Shown here in pieces: positions 44,645-56,057 of a DNA stretch of 64,000 bases. A program made the position numbers and the translations under genes. Source of the stretch: Amaurobius ferox (Eukaryota; Arthropoda; Arachnida; Araneae; Amaurobiidae); contig OX578145.1 of NCBI GenBank assembly GCA_951213105.1, forward strand, positions 13,608,707 to 13,672,706, in the 5' to 3' direction. Each line of letters opens with the position of its first letter. Positions within the stretch are counted from its first letter, which is position 1. The notes beneath the pieces are model-generated. The model was not told the DNA's origin. It ran no database searches and saw only the letters and a list, made by a program, of their open reading frames with translations.

Positions 44645-46078
44645 ACCAATTTTGAAACACACCCAATCGGTTTCTGAAGATTAAATTAAACAGCATATAA
44701 AATATGTGCGCTCTCCGGTTTTGAAGACTAAATTTTTTCTTCATTTTTCAAGAAGAAAAATTTTAAACATATTATATAATATTATCATATAATTAATACA
44801 TATTATTTAATTATATAAGACAGGGAGGACTAAGCTCGTTAGAAAAAGACCGGCGTCTGCCAGATATAAATATCAAAAGTGGCTGAGGTTTAAAAGGATT
44901 GCGAAACGGCGCAAGAAAACATGAATGGCACAAGCTAAGAAGGAAAGAAATATTGAACAAAATTCAGGTTTCCCTGAGTCAACGGAAATTTATTTTTTGT
45001 GGGGCAATTAAGTTCGTAGTTTCACTCACTGAACAACAGTCTTGAATCTTTCTGCTGGTCGCTAACATTCCTGCTTAGTATTTTGCCGTATATTCATAGG
45101 ATTCTGTCATTAGCGACTTTAGTTTTTATCGTATATTCTTAAAACCTCTTTATATGTTCATTCCTCCTTGGTTTTGACTTTACATTTCATCAAGCGCTTT
45201 TTGACAACCGTTTAACAACCCAGTTATGTTTGACAATGTATCGGAAGATTCTAATCTTGCTTCGGTAAGTTTAGGTCTTACTGCCTTGTAATCCTGAAGA
45301 AAAATGCTATTTCTTGCTTCAAAAGGCAGTAGCATTTTCATGTTTGATTCTATTTATACGAATCTATATAAACTTGGTATAATGATGTTGATATAAAAAT
45401 ATAGTCCAGTAAAGCAAATGTTTTTTGGTGATTCTCAATTTGTCTTAGTTCAGTGCGCAATTTAAGAGTTTATTTTCGTAATTAAAACTAAAAATTCTGA
45501 TTTAGCCATAAAAGTTGACGATCTGGACATTTTCTTGCTGTCATTTCTGATATCGACAGTCCCATGTTTAAGAGTACATTCAAGATGCGAAATCAGTTCC
45601 TAGTGGCAGAACCGCTGACAGGGAAAGGCCAAAAGGATGTATTGCATAGGGGCTCGAAAGGAGTGAGGACCCGATGATGCATAGAAAGTTTTTGAAAAAT
45701 GTAATTGACTTTTAAATAGGGGTGTAGTAGGCCCATTGGCTGCCAGAGCCCTAATACGTCTGTTAACTACATTGCATGGAGGATGTTACTTGTGCAATGG
45801 GAGCGCAATTCTAGCTATGGGACGCTCCCCTTTGAAATGCTTCTGTGAGTATGAATCATGAGATGCCAGCTTGCATGTAGAACTCTTTCATGTTCCATTA
45901 AGATAGTATAGTCAAACTGTGAGCACAGTATTTCTTGATTCTCTATACCTGCAAGGTCGTTGCTGCAAGATCTCAATGCCAAATTCTGTACAAGAAGAAT
46001 TTATCAGCAGTTCTAGTTACCCTTGAACAGTATGACCGCATCCGGGATTTCATTCCGCGCTTGTCATTTTTTTTATTA
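44645..46078. other. Interval without recognisable gene
   Basis: Mixed sequence with no coding block, RNA gene or paired ends that I can identify. Confidence 0.45.
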
Positions 46079-46133
46079 CCCAGACCACGCGGCTTAATCA
46101 AAGGGCGTAGATCAGTTACAAGGAACGGCCGGG
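46079..46133 (-). mobile_element. Degenerate hairpin retroposon M7
   Basis: On the minus strand it reads CCCGGCCGTTCC ... GCGTGGTCTGGG, then TAATAAAAAAAA. The conserved stem base CCCGGCC/GGTCTGGG is present, but the upper stem no longer pairs and no clear target duplication is seen. Confidence 0.45.
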
Positions 46134-46136
46134 AAA

Positions 46137-46943
46137 AACACAGAAAAGCAATACACAAATATATACAAAGGCAATACACATAGACATACAAGAACATTAT
46201 GCATATATAGACAATATACAAAAATTCTTTCAATTTTGAGATTTTCAGTAATGAGAGTAAGATAACGAAGTGTTAAACTAACATGTTGAAAACTCCAAAA
46301 AGGTACATCCAACTCTAGTTGGGTAATAAAATATATATAGTATTTTATGTAAAAATCAGTATAAAAATAATAACAACAGTGTTCAAATAAACAGAGATTC
46401 AATTATGTAGTTTAGATAAAAATAAAAGCAATTGAATAGGAAATGACATATTTAGGCATTAGCTAAAATTTACGTAATTTGGTCAGCGATTTCACCCATT
46501 TTAAGTATACAATTTTTGATGTTCTTAAAAGATTTTTTATTATTCATAACATATTTGAATTAACTATTTTATTCCCATTAGTGGGTTTCACTAAGTTATG
46601 TTTTTTGTGTAAATATATTAAAAAACTGCATCTTCTATATTATTCTGCATCTGTGTTCTGCATCTTCTATATTATTACATAAGCAATATTGGGAGTTCTT
46701 AATATTCAATCTATGAAAATACGTTTGTAGATTTGCGTCGATCATTAGATGGCTCTCCTACATCACACCTACGAAATTGTGTTTAAAAGAGTTAGTTGGT
46801 TTGCTACATGCGCTCTTGATCGTGAAATTGACATAGAGACTCTGTTCCTTTTGTTATAGGTTCCTCCTTATATATTTTTCTGAATTTGAATGCATTCCAA
46901 ATCTATGTATAACTTTGCAAAATGACAATTTTTTTTTCTTTTA
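46137..46943. other. AT-rich DNA without recognisable gene
   Basis: A small direct repeat CTGCATCTTCTATATTATT lies at about 46628-46676. Nothing else is recognised. Confidence 0.5.
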
Positions 46944-46945
46944 TA

Positions 46946-47400
46946 CAAGGTAGAATCAAAAAGTTCGGAGACTGTGCTGATATCTTCAACGCTGATGGGA
47001 GAAGAGAGGAACTATTTTACCGTTGCATAGAGGCACATGTGCCACGAGATGTAAAAAGGAGGAAGCAGGTCTACAGTGCAGGGTTTTTCCAGATAATGAG
47101 TGTCAGTGAACTGTGATTGTTTGCGTTCGTCGAAAACGGAAATGGCGTTTCAAGAACAACGTGCGAATATCAAATTTTGCCAGCGTTTGGGGAAATCGCC
47201 GACATAAACATTGCACCTGCTTCTGCACCTGCTTCTGCAGCAGCAGGTGCAGCAGCAGGTGTAGTAGCAGGTGCAATGTTTCTCTTCCTTTCCCCATCTT
47301 GCGTCACGTGTGCCTCTACACCAAGTTAAAATAGTTCTCCTCTCCTTCAATCAGGGTTGGAGATATCAGAGCAGTCTCCGAACTTTACAATCCTACCTTG
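46946..47400 (+). mobile_element. Mariner deletion derivative (455 bp) with internal palindrome
   Basis: The 29-bp ends CAAGGTAGAATCAAAAAGTT and inverse of CCGAACTTTACAATCCTACC (ending TTG) are flanked by TA (46944-46945 and 47401-47402). At 47142-47198 the plus strand reads MAFQEQRANIKFCQRLGKS, the start of a mariner transposase. The remaining ~330 codons are missing, replaced by a GC-rich palindrome (47207-47280) of AACATTGCACCTGC / GCAGGTGCAATGTT built from GCAGCAGGT-like units. Confidence 0.85.
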
Positions 47401-47402
47401 TA

Positions 47403-47867
47403 TATACTTTACATAGTTATCTATACAACATTCACATTCTTTACACACAGTGTTCCATCATCATACCGCTATTTCTAACTCGTTTCCTCTTATAAATCAA
47501 CAGCATTTGATAAACATTTTAAACTCCCTTTTACTCTTATTATCTCCATCCGCAGTGAGAGCTCCTAAAACAGCCCAATTTCCCCTCTCGGATCTAATTT
47601 ATGTTCCAGTGAATACTGCAGGCTTCTTCTAATTCCATCATTTGTGATTTCCGCATGACAGTGTGAGAGTTAATTAGGAGGATTACTTTATTTCTCAGTC
47701 AAGAAGACAAGAATTCTGTTCAGGGGGTAGTAGTATATGAAAGTGTGTTTTTATGAACACAACTTGAGGCAATTAAAGTATAATTATAAGAGTATTAAGC
47801 TGAAATGCACAGTTTTTCTTTATATTTTATATCTTGCATTGGCAGATAGACCAGCCGTTTATCGTTA
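47403..47867. other. Interval without recognisable gene
   Basis: No gene or repeat end is recognised before the Helitron 5' end. Confidence 0.45.
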
Positions 47868-48111
47868 TCTATAATAATAAAGGAAGACGCCTGTCTGTCT
47901 GTGTCCTTTGTACCGGAAACTCTGTGGTGTACGGCCATGAAATTTGGTACGGGTACTTTAGGGTCCGAAAAGGTGCACCTCGCCGTTATTTCTTTAAAAT
48001 TCGAATTCATTTTATAGTTATTTTTTGTTTTAATACGATTTTGACAAAGATGCATTCCCTGGAGACCAAAACTATTATTTTAGAGTTTCCATCTTCACAC
48101 TCTCGGAAAGA

Positions 48112-48488
48112 GAGCCAACGGCCGTACCGTGCTGAAAACACAGGTTCTCGTTAGATCACCGAAGTCATGCAGCATCGGGCGCGGTTAGTACTTGGGTGGG
48201 TGACCACCTGGGAATACCGCGTGCTGTTGGCACATTTCGGGTGCGGTAGCCCGGTGGTTTCGTTGGATTTGCACGCTGCCACAACTACCGCCGTGTTCAT
48301 GCGGAGTACGATCACGTTAAACATGTGGGTCCGTAAGTCATTCCGAGAGGTTGGTGGTAGGGGAAGGAAGGTACTGTCCCTGTGGATGCCTCCCCCACTG
48401 GGTTCCGATCTAAATTGGGTGGCACTTCCCGGCCGTCCAAACAGTTACCTTATGATAGGTCGGACGGTCTGGGTCTCAACAATAACAA
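48112..48488 (+). mobile_element. SINE with 5S rRNA head, tRNA-like remnant, shared body and 3' hairpin
   Basis: Order: 5S rRNA-like head (48114-48231), a shortened tRNA-like piece (GTGCGGTAGCCCGGTGGTTT ... GGATTTGCACGCTGCC, the B box missing), the body shared with the array at 58030-58975 (GAGAGGTTGGTGGTAGGGGA), the hairpin CCCGGCCGTCC ... GGACGGTCTGGG, and tail TCTCAACAATAACAACA. It is flanked by CACACTCTCGGAAAGA (48096-48111) and CACACTCGGAAAGA (48489-48502), an approximately 14-16-bp target duplication differing by two bases. The duplication shows that the whole chimera moved as one unit by target-primed reverse transcription. Confidence 0.85.
48114..48231 (+). pseudogene. 5S rRNA-derived SINE head
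   Basis: The 118-nt segment starts GCCAACGGCCGTACC and ends GCGTGCTGTTGGC, so the terminal stem is intact. The internal promoter is well kept: CATCGGGCGCGG and GGTTAGTACTTGGGTGGGTG-ACC, close to a functional 5S gene. It is fused to retroposon sequence with no terminator T-run directly after it, so it is a SINE promoter, not a ribosomal gene. Confidence 0.85.
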
Positions 48489-48666
48489 CACACTCGGAAA
48501 GATCGAAAATTTTCTTTCAAACACATTTTAGACAGAATCCGTACGAGTAATAGTCGAATTTTCGTGAAATTTTTAGATATATATACTTTTTGCGTGTTGA
48601 GTATTAAGAAGATTTTGCATCTTAACACATTAACATAGCGCTTTTTTAGTTGTTTTAAGCGGACGT

Positions 48667-48921
48667 ATTGTTAAAGCGTTCTTTGGTTTTCGAGAATTCG
48701 CTGTGAGTTCTGGTGTGACTGTAATCAGCTGTGAGCAAATATCTGATACAAATTACACCGGAACTCATAGTAAATTCTCTAAAACCAAGGAATATTTTAA
48801 AAGTAAGCTAGGTCATAACAAAAATAAAAGAAAATAGAAAAAGTGCTGTGTGGTTGCACACACATATGTGCCATGAAACTGCTTATCTTACATTTCGGGC
48901 AACGCCGATTACAGTTTCTGG
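48667..48921 (+). mobile_element. Helitron-like 3' terminal fragment with foldback
   Basis: The block TATTGTTAAAGCGTTCTTTG and GAATTCGCTGTGAGTTC matches 40198-40250. A foldback pairs TTGGTTTTCGAGAATTCGC (48679 on) with the inverse near 48760-48795. The end TTTCGGGCAACGCCGATTAC then AGTTTCTGG and T fits a CTRR-type Helitron terminus. Confidence 0.5.
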
Positions 48922-49210
48922 TCTATATAAAAAACACTGAACTGACTGAGTGAATAAGTGTGGGGGGTGAATGGGTGAGGGTCAAAATTATCGAACACTT
49001 TCACTATAACTAGAATTTTTATTTTGGTCTTATTAGATCCATCTCAGCTTTCAGGTGAACGAAAAAGAAATCTAATGTTTGGGAAATTCGAATGAGGGTT
49101 GACGATGCAAAGGCATAAAAAATTCACTTCCATTCGAGCACTTCCACTCGAGCCCGTATCTCGGTTTCTATCCCACTCGATTTATTAGCTCCCGGAACAA
49201 CTAAAAAAAA

Positions 49211-49987
49211 TCTGATGTGGGCAGAACATGACTTTCCCTGCAGACTTATATACACATTCTCTTTATTTTAATAAAATCTAATTCACCATTAATTCAATTT
49301 TCATTCTCATTTGGTAACTGGACTCATTTTCAAAGATGGCATAGAGAAAAAACGAAAAAACAAAAATATCTCGAGAACGGCTAGTCCTAGTGTAATGGGG
49401 TTGGTCTTATCCTTTTCTTCGTTAAAAATTACGTATTAAACGAGCATTTTATCGATATATTTGAGCATACGTAGTTCTTTATTCTAAATTTTGGCGATTT
49501 TTGCGGACTATTTTGCAAAAAAAGGCAGGTTATTTTTTTTAATCGTACCAAAATCTAATCAGCACCAGAGTGACCCACAAGCGACTTATCTACCAAATTT
49601 TGTGAAATTCGGTCCATTAGATTTTTAGCTAGAGTGGATACAAGCCTTTGCGGGCCATTTCGCAAAAAAAGGCAGGTTTTTTTTTATCCCGAATCGTACC
49701 CAAAACTAATCAGCACCAGATCCGTCCACAAGTGACTTACCAGCCAAATGTTATGAAATTCGGTCAATTAGTTTTTTTGTTAGAGTGGATACAAAATCTG
49801 CACAGACGGACAGACACACAGACAGACACACATACACACACACAGACGTCACGCTAAAAAAGGGTTTTTTCGTATTCTAGAGGTCTTGAAACGTGTAGAT
49901 CCGTCGAAAACTCGAGTTGCGATTTTCGACATGATTAACCTATACATTACCATGACCCTATACATTACCATGTATTGCAGGGAAAGT
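49211..49987 (+). mobile_element. TCTGATG family, subfamily B, complete copy
   Basis: It starts TCTGATGTGGGCAGAACATG after A8, with ACTTTCCCTGCA directly inside, and ends TGCAGGGAAAGT. It contains ATCTCGAGAACGGCTAGTCC, two similar ~130-bp blocks (GCAGGTT ... AATCGTACC ... AATCAGCACCAGA ... GTGAAATTCGGT-type), a (CA)n/(CAGA)n region and GTCGAAAACTCGAGTTGCGA. Its 777 bp encode no protein. Confidence 0.85.
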
Positions 49988-50577
49988 AAAAATCGATAAT
50001 TCAAATTAAAGGTAACAAAGGAACTTGCACCATTTTGATTCTCAAAAACAATATATGCATAATGTGATTAATATTTTTTCGTTGGGTGTTACATTTAATG
50101 ATCTACTAGACGTAGACAAGGCCCGATGAAGCCGAAAAGGGTCCAGGGCCTGTTGGTATTGTGGAGTACCATACACTCAGGGCACACAAAACACCATCAC
50201 ATACCATATGTGCGATTAAAGCTGAAAGTCCTTTTGTTCATGCAGACTCCCAAACTTTTCACTTCAAACTCTTATTATTAAGAAGTCAAAGAATGTAATA
50301 TTTAAAAACATTAACATATTTGTAGGGAAATAACGTGCTTGCTATCTAAAATGTTAGAACAATTTTCTTTCAAATGAATTATTTTTGTAATTTTAGTTTT
50401 ATATTTTAATTTTAGGAAGTTTTAATTCATGGATAATTTTTTTCTAAATAATTATAAATGATCTCTGCTTGAAATTTACCACATACAAAATTTAGGGGCC
50501 CTGGGCTGCAGACCCGGAAGCTCGTGCGTCAATCGGGCCCTGAAAGAGCGAGCGAAGTTCCGGGCGAAATGGCTAGT

Positions 50578-50944
50578 TTAGTTTCAGTGAAAAAGTGCAA
50601 AGTTTAATTGCATTCTAAATCATTATGTTTCCTTAAAAATATTTGATTCCCTTTTAAAAAATAAAAAAAAGTTATTAAAAACCTTGTTCTCCTTATGTAA
50701 ATTACCTTCACGGGCAAATATGAATAATAAGTCATTTTAGACTCTTTTGTACACCAATTTACGAAGAATATGAAAATGGATCGGCATATGCCAAAATGAA
50801 GACGTTTTAACAGTGGCAAAATATATTTCCTTATAATTTTTTATTCATTTTCGAAGTATAAAAAAAATAAGTTTTTGTCGCTAAGCTATACAATTTCACT
50901 TTCTTCGAATAAACTTTCAGCCAACATATTGCATGCTTATGTAA
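50578..50944. other. AT-rich DNA without recognisable gene
   Basis: Nothing is recognised between the Helitron end and the Tc1 element. Confidence 0.5.
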
Positions 50945-50946
50945 TA

Positions 50947-52497
50947 CAGTGCGCGAAAAAAGTATAAGGGCAACCTATAATTGAATGGAAATATACTTTA
51001 TTTTCACTTTATCAAAATGAATTTTTGATATTTCAGACCTCTAATATGAAATTATACAATAACATTTACAACACATAAAACAACAAATATGAACCTTACA
51101 AAAGCTGCCCTAATAAAGATTATTATTAAAGAAAATACAGTAAAAAGTATAAGGATATGTTCTAAATTAATTAACATTTCTCTTAATAATCAAGAAAACA
51201 ACATTTTTTTATCAATTTCTCGAATAAGCCGAGGGGAGGTCGTCGATGCTGAAAGTTCTTTTAAAGCGTCTATTGAAATGTTATTCCAAGCTTTGATGGC
51301 TAACAAAAGATCCTGTTTACACTGATAGTGTGTGCCACTTTTACAAACTTCACGAGCTAGAAGGCTCCATTTATTTTCTATTGGATTGAGATCGGGACTC
51401 CTCGCCGGTCAATCAAGTAAATTTACTGAATTAGCTTCAAACCAGAGTTTTGCACTCTTAGAAACGTGTGTGGAAGCGTTTTCCTATTGTAAAATATGGT
51501 CTGCTGAAGTAATTGGTGGAGCTCCAGGTAACAAATGTTCGCCTAACATATCAATATATTTGTTAGAGTTAATTTTGTAGTTGATAAAGACTATAGACGT
51601 GGTTCCGTTTGCTGCAAAAAACGCCCCAAATCATTACTGTGCCCCCATCGTTTTGAAAAACTTCTTTGGTTTTACGCAGATTGTACCAAAAATAGCGAAA
51701 ACTATCTAGCTCAAGATTGAACTTCTTTTCGTTCAAAATGATTACATCAATCCATTTTTCACAGAGAGAAATGAATTTATTTTAAATTCCTGTCTTCGTT
51801 CCTTATGGTTCTCTTTAAGAGGCGGCCGTGATATTGCCTTTTCATACCAAATATTCGGATGCTTATTCAAAACATTTTGAACTGTTCGTGTGGAACATGG
51901 TAAGTCCAAATTTTTTCTAACTTTATTTGCAGTTTCTTTTTTCTCGCAAGCTCTTATTACAATTATTCTTTTCTGTCGATGCGTTCGAATTTCTGATCTT
52001 CCAGTTCGTTTTTTCATTCCATACATTCCAAGTTCTTTTAGAAAATTATAAACTACAGTTCTAGATCTTTAATTTGTTTTTCAAATTTTTATGCTCACTG
52101 AAACCATATTCTTTAAAAGCAAGAATTTTCCTTTTTTCAAGGTTAGACAGATGAGTTCCTTTTGGTATCGTACAAAAATCGTGAAGAAATGAGGCAAGTG
52201 TGAATTTTGTTTAGAAACCTAATTTGAAATGGTCATTTTCTGCTTTCCAATATGCAAATTTTACTATAATTTTAGATGAAAAGCAGTTGTCCTTATACTT
52301 TTTTCCAAGATATTATGGGTTTAAAATTTATAAAGTAAATTTATACATATTTATTTTTGGAAAATTTAACTAATTTACATGAAAAAGAACTTAATTTTAT
52401 CAATATTTTGACTGAAGAAATTTGCATACATTTCCGTCTAAAATATTTCTAGATTTGGCGAGTTTTCCCTTGTCCTTAGTTTTTTTTTCGCGCACTG
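50947..52497 (-). mobile_element. Tc1-like transposon (1551 bp)
   Basis: The ends CAGTGCGCGAAAAAAGTATA and inverse TTTTTTTTTCGCGCACTG are flanked by TA (50945-50946 and 52498-52499). A second inward inverted motif, CCTTATACTTTTTTCC, lies at about 52290, so the right side has two copies of the AAAAAAGTATAAGG motif. The size and single minus-strand gene fit the Tc1 family. Confidence 0.9.
51190..52175 (-). pseudogene. Tc1-like transposase pseudogene
   Basis: Order on the minus strand: a start region with GTHLSNLEKRKILAFKEYG; then RTGRSEIRTHRQKR and NLDLPCSTRTVQNVLNKHPN (DNA-binding domain); ISRPPLKENHKERR; the first catalytic region VIILNEKKFNL, where Asn replaces the expected Asp; the second region ENASTHVSKSAKLW, preceded by a stop where QDNA is expected; and RSPDLNPIENKW with the final Glu intact, though the preceding Trp is a stop codon. 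It ends REIDKKMLFS at 51190. Frameshifts and stops make it inactive, yet most motifs are clear, so it is not very old. Confidence 0.85.
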
Positions 52498-52499
52498 TA

Positions 52500-53982
52500 G
52501 TTATAAATATATTTAATACATTATATATATTTAATATTTAAACATATTTGATAATTAAATTATCATGTGCATATCGTTGGCAACTTATTGTGGATAATAT
52601 GTTTCATATGGAGATTTTGTACAGATATTGATTTGTCTTATTGAAAAATTCATAGAATCAAAGATTTAAGTTTTTGTTTAGAATTTATTTTTAACATGTG
52701 ACAACTGAACTAATTTGTACTTTCGATGTAATTGTTTCAAGAAATTTTCAGATATGTATCATTTAAAATGTTACCAATTGATATTTTTTTTTGCTAAAAC
52801 ATTTGAAGATAAATGTTGTAAAAAGATATTCTCAAATTCGTTTTTCTTTTTTTTTAATTTGAAAAAGAATGTAAAAGTCCTTGAAAAAATGAACTGTAAC
52901 AAGAATCGTAATCTACATATTTTAAACCTCTAAACGCAAAATTTTAAATTTGTTTATGAAATGTGGATTTCTGATTTAATGGTAGTAGATATTACAGGCA
53001 TTTATAGTTAATTGTACACCTGATGATTTTATACTGTTCTAATGTCTTATATAGCTGTATTATTCCATTGCTATAATTTTACATCTTTCTATTTTCATAT
53101 GTAGTTCCCATTTTAGTACAGAATACTGGTACTTGAACTTAAACGTTGATATCTACCCTTATTAATACTAGCTAGTTTTTCTAATCTGATTTATTTAGTA
53201 TAAGAATTTTGCTAAATAGAACATTTTAAACATAAATAATTTTATTAGGCAATTCTAATTTATGAAAAGTTCATTTTTATAGGGTTTATTGATAATTATA
53301 TATACTTAAAAGAAAAAAAAATAGACAACAAGTTTTTATATAATTTACAGTCTGAACAATAAAGCAAAAGCAATGATATGGAAGTGATCCCATGAATTAT
53401 CTTAGTTAAGATGCAGAATTCATTTTAAAATAATAACAAAATAATCGCTTAATATATTATGATATCTTGTCTTAAAACTAATTCCTTTTTAATAGGATTA
53501 CCGTTCATGATTTTGTATGCATTATTTTCCAAAATATTCTTGTGAAGCAGATTTATCTTTCTCAGAGAAGCATTAAATTTCGCTTAAAGGAAACCTCATA
53601 TTGAAAAACCAGAAATACTTTTCTCGTGCAATGTCCAATAATTAATAAAATTAAAAAAATAGTGGTATCAAGCGGTGTTTTTCAAGATCGTTAGCATTGA
53701 TTTTTGCTCAACAGATTTTTGTCGTTATTTTATAGAACAGTGCCTTGAACGCATAATATGCAAGAGTAAAAATTTCAGTGACATTTATAACACATTTAAA
53801 ACTCTTAACAGAATCCTTAAAATTGAAATTGAATATGTGAAAATGCATCTTTATAATACTAAATTATAAATAATTTAAACATCGTATACAATATCAAACA
53901 TTACTGGGTTTACTTTAAGTCTGAAAATACTTTATCATATACTCGAAAATGAACACTGAATTCATAAAAGACGCGCTGCATT
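52500..53982. other. AT-rich DNA without recognisable gene
   Basis: Low-complexity A/T sequence with short frames; no repeat ends are recognised. Confidence 0.5.
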
Positions 53983-54410
53983 TTACTCTCCTTATATACA
54001 TAGTATGATGTATAAGGGAAGTATTGTAACAGGGTCGAAAATTCGCATCGGAAAAATACTTTTCAATCATCCCTGAACTGGAATCGAACTTTTTTGATCT
54101 AATGTCTGTGCGCATATGTGTGTATGTATATTAATGTGTGTATGTATGTTAATGTGCGTATGTTAGCGTGTTTATGCATATTAGTGTACATGTTAGTGTA
54201 TGTGTGTATATGTTAGTGTTAATATTAGTGTGTGTGTAAATTACATTGTGGAAGCGGTATTTCAACATTGAATGGAGTGATTTGAAAAAAAAGTGAAGCG
54301 TTTATTACAATCAGTAAATACTGGAAACTTATTGATTTAAAACCCAATCAAATGTTCAAAAGACCTCCTCCGCATTTTATAATGAATTTTTTTTAAATCC
54401 CTTAAAATTT
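53983..54410 (-). mobile_element. TCTGATG family copy with diverged microsatellite
   Basis: The 3' hairpin region is at 53983 (TACTCTCCTTATATACATAG on plus). Next come GGGTCGAAAATTCGCATCGG and an imperfect (GT)n with TATG interruptions (54105-54240), then the ATTTGAACATTTGATTGGG-like region. The 5' end is missing. Confidence 0.6.
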
Positions 54411-54446
54411 AGGACTTCTAATAATTAAACAGAATATCACTTCCTA

Positions 54447-54895
54447 TCTATATTCTGCATCTATATTCTATACCAACGCAATAACAATATTTTTGAGTTT
54501 AAATGATTATCAAACTTTGATTATTTCTACAACGAAGTCTAATTTTAATGGATGCAGAATGTAAAGAAGTGATTGTAAGACGAGTTGTATAAGAATTTCC
54601 GAACATTTTTCACGCAACATTATTTAAATTTGGAGTCTGATATTAAAGTGTATGAATGAAATATTCATTGCTTTTACACAGAGTACCAAACGATTTATAT
54701 TTCGATGACGTTATTTGAATAATGTTCATTTTTTTATGAAGTTTCCAAGTAAAATAGATTATTGTAGTACTGTGATAATTTTTAAAAACAAATTACTGCT
54801 CAATGTATCGTATTTTAGAGATGCTTAAATAAAATTGCATTTCAGTTGGAAAGCTTTTCATAATTAATGCTTTTTGCCTGATTGATCTGTCTTGT
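54447..54895. repeat. Dispersed repeat X, copy 3
   Basis: It aligns with 16095-16540 and 17455-17800: GATTATTTCTACAACGAAGT, GAGTTGTATAAGAATT, GATTTATATTTCGATGACG and GAGATGCTTAAATAAAATTG. Confidence 0.55.
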
Positions 54896-54995
54896 TAAAA
54901 TTTATACTGGATTGAACAAAGTGGTTCCAGGAATGTTTTACATACAAGCACACCAACTTTTGCATCATGAACATATTTGGTCTTATGTGCGGTCC

Positions 54996-55192
54996 GCTTT
55001 AGACACCTATTATATTTGAAGGTAAAATTAGATTCATTTTAGAATAAAGTTACAATAAAATCTTGTCCATTGTCCTGTCATGACCCATTGTCCTATCATC
55101 CCCACATGACAGGACAATGGACAACATCTTATTTCAACTTAATTCTAAAATGAATCTAATTTGATCTTCAAATGCAATATGTGTCTGAAACA
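54996..55192. repeat. Foldback element with ~90-bp arms
   Basis: Arms pair TTAGACACCTATTATATTTG ... AAATTAGATTCATTTTAGAA ... TTGTCCATTGTCCTGTCATG with their inverse on the right. The loop contains a third CCATTGTCCTATCAT repeat. No coding sequence is present. Confidence 0.85.
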
Positions 55193-55248
55193 ACATTTTT
55201 ACTACAGTTATTTAAATTTAAATATTAAGAGAATTATATAAGAAAATA

Positions 55249-56026
55249 TCTGATGTGGTAGCACATGACTTTTCTTATATAATGCTATGAATTTACTACA
55301 TTTACAGTAACAATAAAATAGGTTATTCTTATAGTAGATACTTATATTCTTTCCAAGATATTGAATTTTCATCAATAAGTCGTCATTTTCATTGATTTAG
55401 CGTCATTTTTATCCATTTGGCGAGATTTTCGTTAATTTGGCAACATTTAAAAATGTCGCCAAGTTGGAGACATTCTGCCAAATTCATCGCCAAAATCTCG
55501 CCAAGCGTTATAAACGGAGAAATAAGTTATTCTTATGGCAGATAAATGACTATTGGCTTTCAAATGCAAAAGTATTATTCAAAGTATCTTTTCTCTACGA
55601 ACGGAACGGGTTAGAGGTTAGATCCATGAGACTGATGTCACTAAATGTATAGCATGATATTACATATGAAAAGTAAACATGTTTCTCAACAGTTAATATA
55701 TTTTTTTAATTTATGGGATTTTTTGAAAATTTTATTTGAAAAATGTATAATATCTCGAGAACGGTTCATGCTAGCGTTCTAAAGTTTATGTCAGTCGTTT
55801 TGTAAGGAAAAATTGTATACGAAATGTGTATTTTCGTAACTTTATCAAAGGTTTTTTTTTTTTTTTAAGATTTTTTCAAATTTCACTCGAAAATTTAGGG
55901 GGGGGGGGGGATCTGAACATCCAATTTTGTTTAAAAACAATAGGCTTCCAGTATTCACGGATTGTAAGTTTTGTACCTCATTTCATTCGAATCGCTCTAT
56001 TCGTTCGTGAGATACCGTCTCCACAG

Positions 56027-56057
<31 letters not shown>

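Larger units (their letters stand above)
47868..50576 (+). mobile_element. Candidate nonautonomous Helitron (2.7 kb)
   Basis: The 5' end A^TCTATAATAATAAAGG, followed by CCTGTCTGTCTGTG, matches the start of the proven Helitron at 57073. The 3' end has GAGCGAGCGAAGTTCCGGGC, a weakened hairpin, then GGCTAG and T (CTAG 50573-50576). No Rep/helicase coding is present. Inside lie a 5S-headed SINE (48112-48488), a Helitron-like 3' end of another family (48667-48921) and a TCTGATG-B element (49211-49987). The pairing of these two ends into one element is inferred; no empty site is available here. Confidence 0.55.

Noticed and set aside
48114..48231. Functional 5S rRNA gene
   Set aside because: It is fused to SINE sequence with a flanking target duplication and has no terminator directly after the 5S part.
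51089..51580. Plus-strand frames of ~80 codons
   Set aside because: They are antisense to the Tc1 transposase pseudogene.
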